DNA of 39,663 nt from Magnetospirillum sp. 64-120. GTDB lineage: Bacteria; Pseudomonadota; Alphaproteobacteria; Rhodospirillales; Magnetospirillaceae. The notes beneath the pieces are model-generated. The model made no database searches and was not told the DNA's origin. It saw nothing but the letters and a program-made list of their open reading frames with translations. Made by a program: the position numbers and the translations under genes. Below, piece after piece: positions 39,632 to 39,663 of this stretch (the stretch's first letter is position 1; each line of letters begins with the position of its first letter). The DNA lies in assembly GCA_001898825.1 (NCBI GenBank), contig MKVK01000052.1, forward strand, positions 1 through 39,663. Reading direction: 5' to 3'.

Positions 39632-39663
39632 AAGCAGGGCTGGGGCATGCCCCAGCCCTGCTT
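39632..39663. repeat. Perfect 32-bp palindrome at the window edge
   Basis: Two 16-bp arms (AAGCAGGGCTGGGGCA and its exact complement) meet without spacer. It would fold as a strong hairpin and is probably the terminator of a gene just outside the window, though the flanking T-tract cannot be seen. Confidence 0.6.

Noticed and set aside
1-39663. Magnetosome genes, prophage, integrase, transposase, tRNA or rRNA
   Set aside because: Looked for through gene content and motifs; none was found in the window.

Overview
The window is GC-rich, densely packed bacterial chromosome. Gene content (RodZ, EI-Ntr/PtsP beside aspartokinase, a cob(I)alamin adenosyltransferase upstream of etfB, a TusE/DsrC protein, IalB, LptG, a sigma-54 AcoR-type activator) suggests an alphaproteobacterium, most likely Rhodospirillales close to Magnetospirillum. 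That placement is inferred from protein character and composition; no rRNA marker is present. I see 45 protein-coding genes (one cut by the window edge, one that looks like a truncated remnant), no tRNA or rRNA, no CRISPR array and no complete insertion sequence.

Layout. 1-820: leftward adenosyltransferase and etfB. 937-4216: rightward, translationally coupled envelope cluster (LptG permease, GT39 glycosyltransferase, PAP2 phosphatase). 4369-4980: double cold-shock-domain protein with a long leader. 5154-6522: IalB, Nudix hydrolase and a small protein, leftward. 6672-8861: single-cysteine TusE/DsrC protein, an unknown 276-residue protein and a quinone-oxidoreductase-like enzyme. 8915-11473: RodZ, then a divergent enoyl-CoA hydratase-like / thioesterase pair around two perfect palindromes. 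11491-16332: leftward lysC, nitronate monooxygenase, ptsP and a small protein; ubiG diverges. 17315-19186: orphan histidine kinase with a c-type heme motif in its sensor domain. 19187-20708: repeats and an AT-rich patch that carries a small gene and the C-terminal third of a KAP P-loop NTPase. 20774-26299: leftward run of eight tightly spaced genes (yggT, DUF167, folD, nnrU-like, DUF952, pyrD, HAD phosphatase, ferredoxin-NADP reductase). 26411-32546: hemerythrin, DUF1566 protein, pseI, purT, LysE exporter with a divergent Lrp regulator, ArsC-like reductase and a cyclic-nucleotide-binding protein. 32543-37869: alcohol/aldehyde module (DUF779, iron alcohol dehydrogenase, aldehyde dehydrogenase) facing a sigma-54 activator, with a -24/-12 promoter in between. 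37941-39551: YghU-type glutathione transferase and the C-terminal half of a predicted restriction endonuclease.

The clearest functional units are the aldehyde/alcohol module, the LPS-related cluster, the lysC-ptsP group and the yggT-to-FNR run. The least ordinary features are the compositionally mosaic KAP NTPase locus, the truncated restriction-endonuclease gene, the acyl-CoA pair in which the hydratase homologue lacks both catalytic glutamates, and the heme-sensing kinase.
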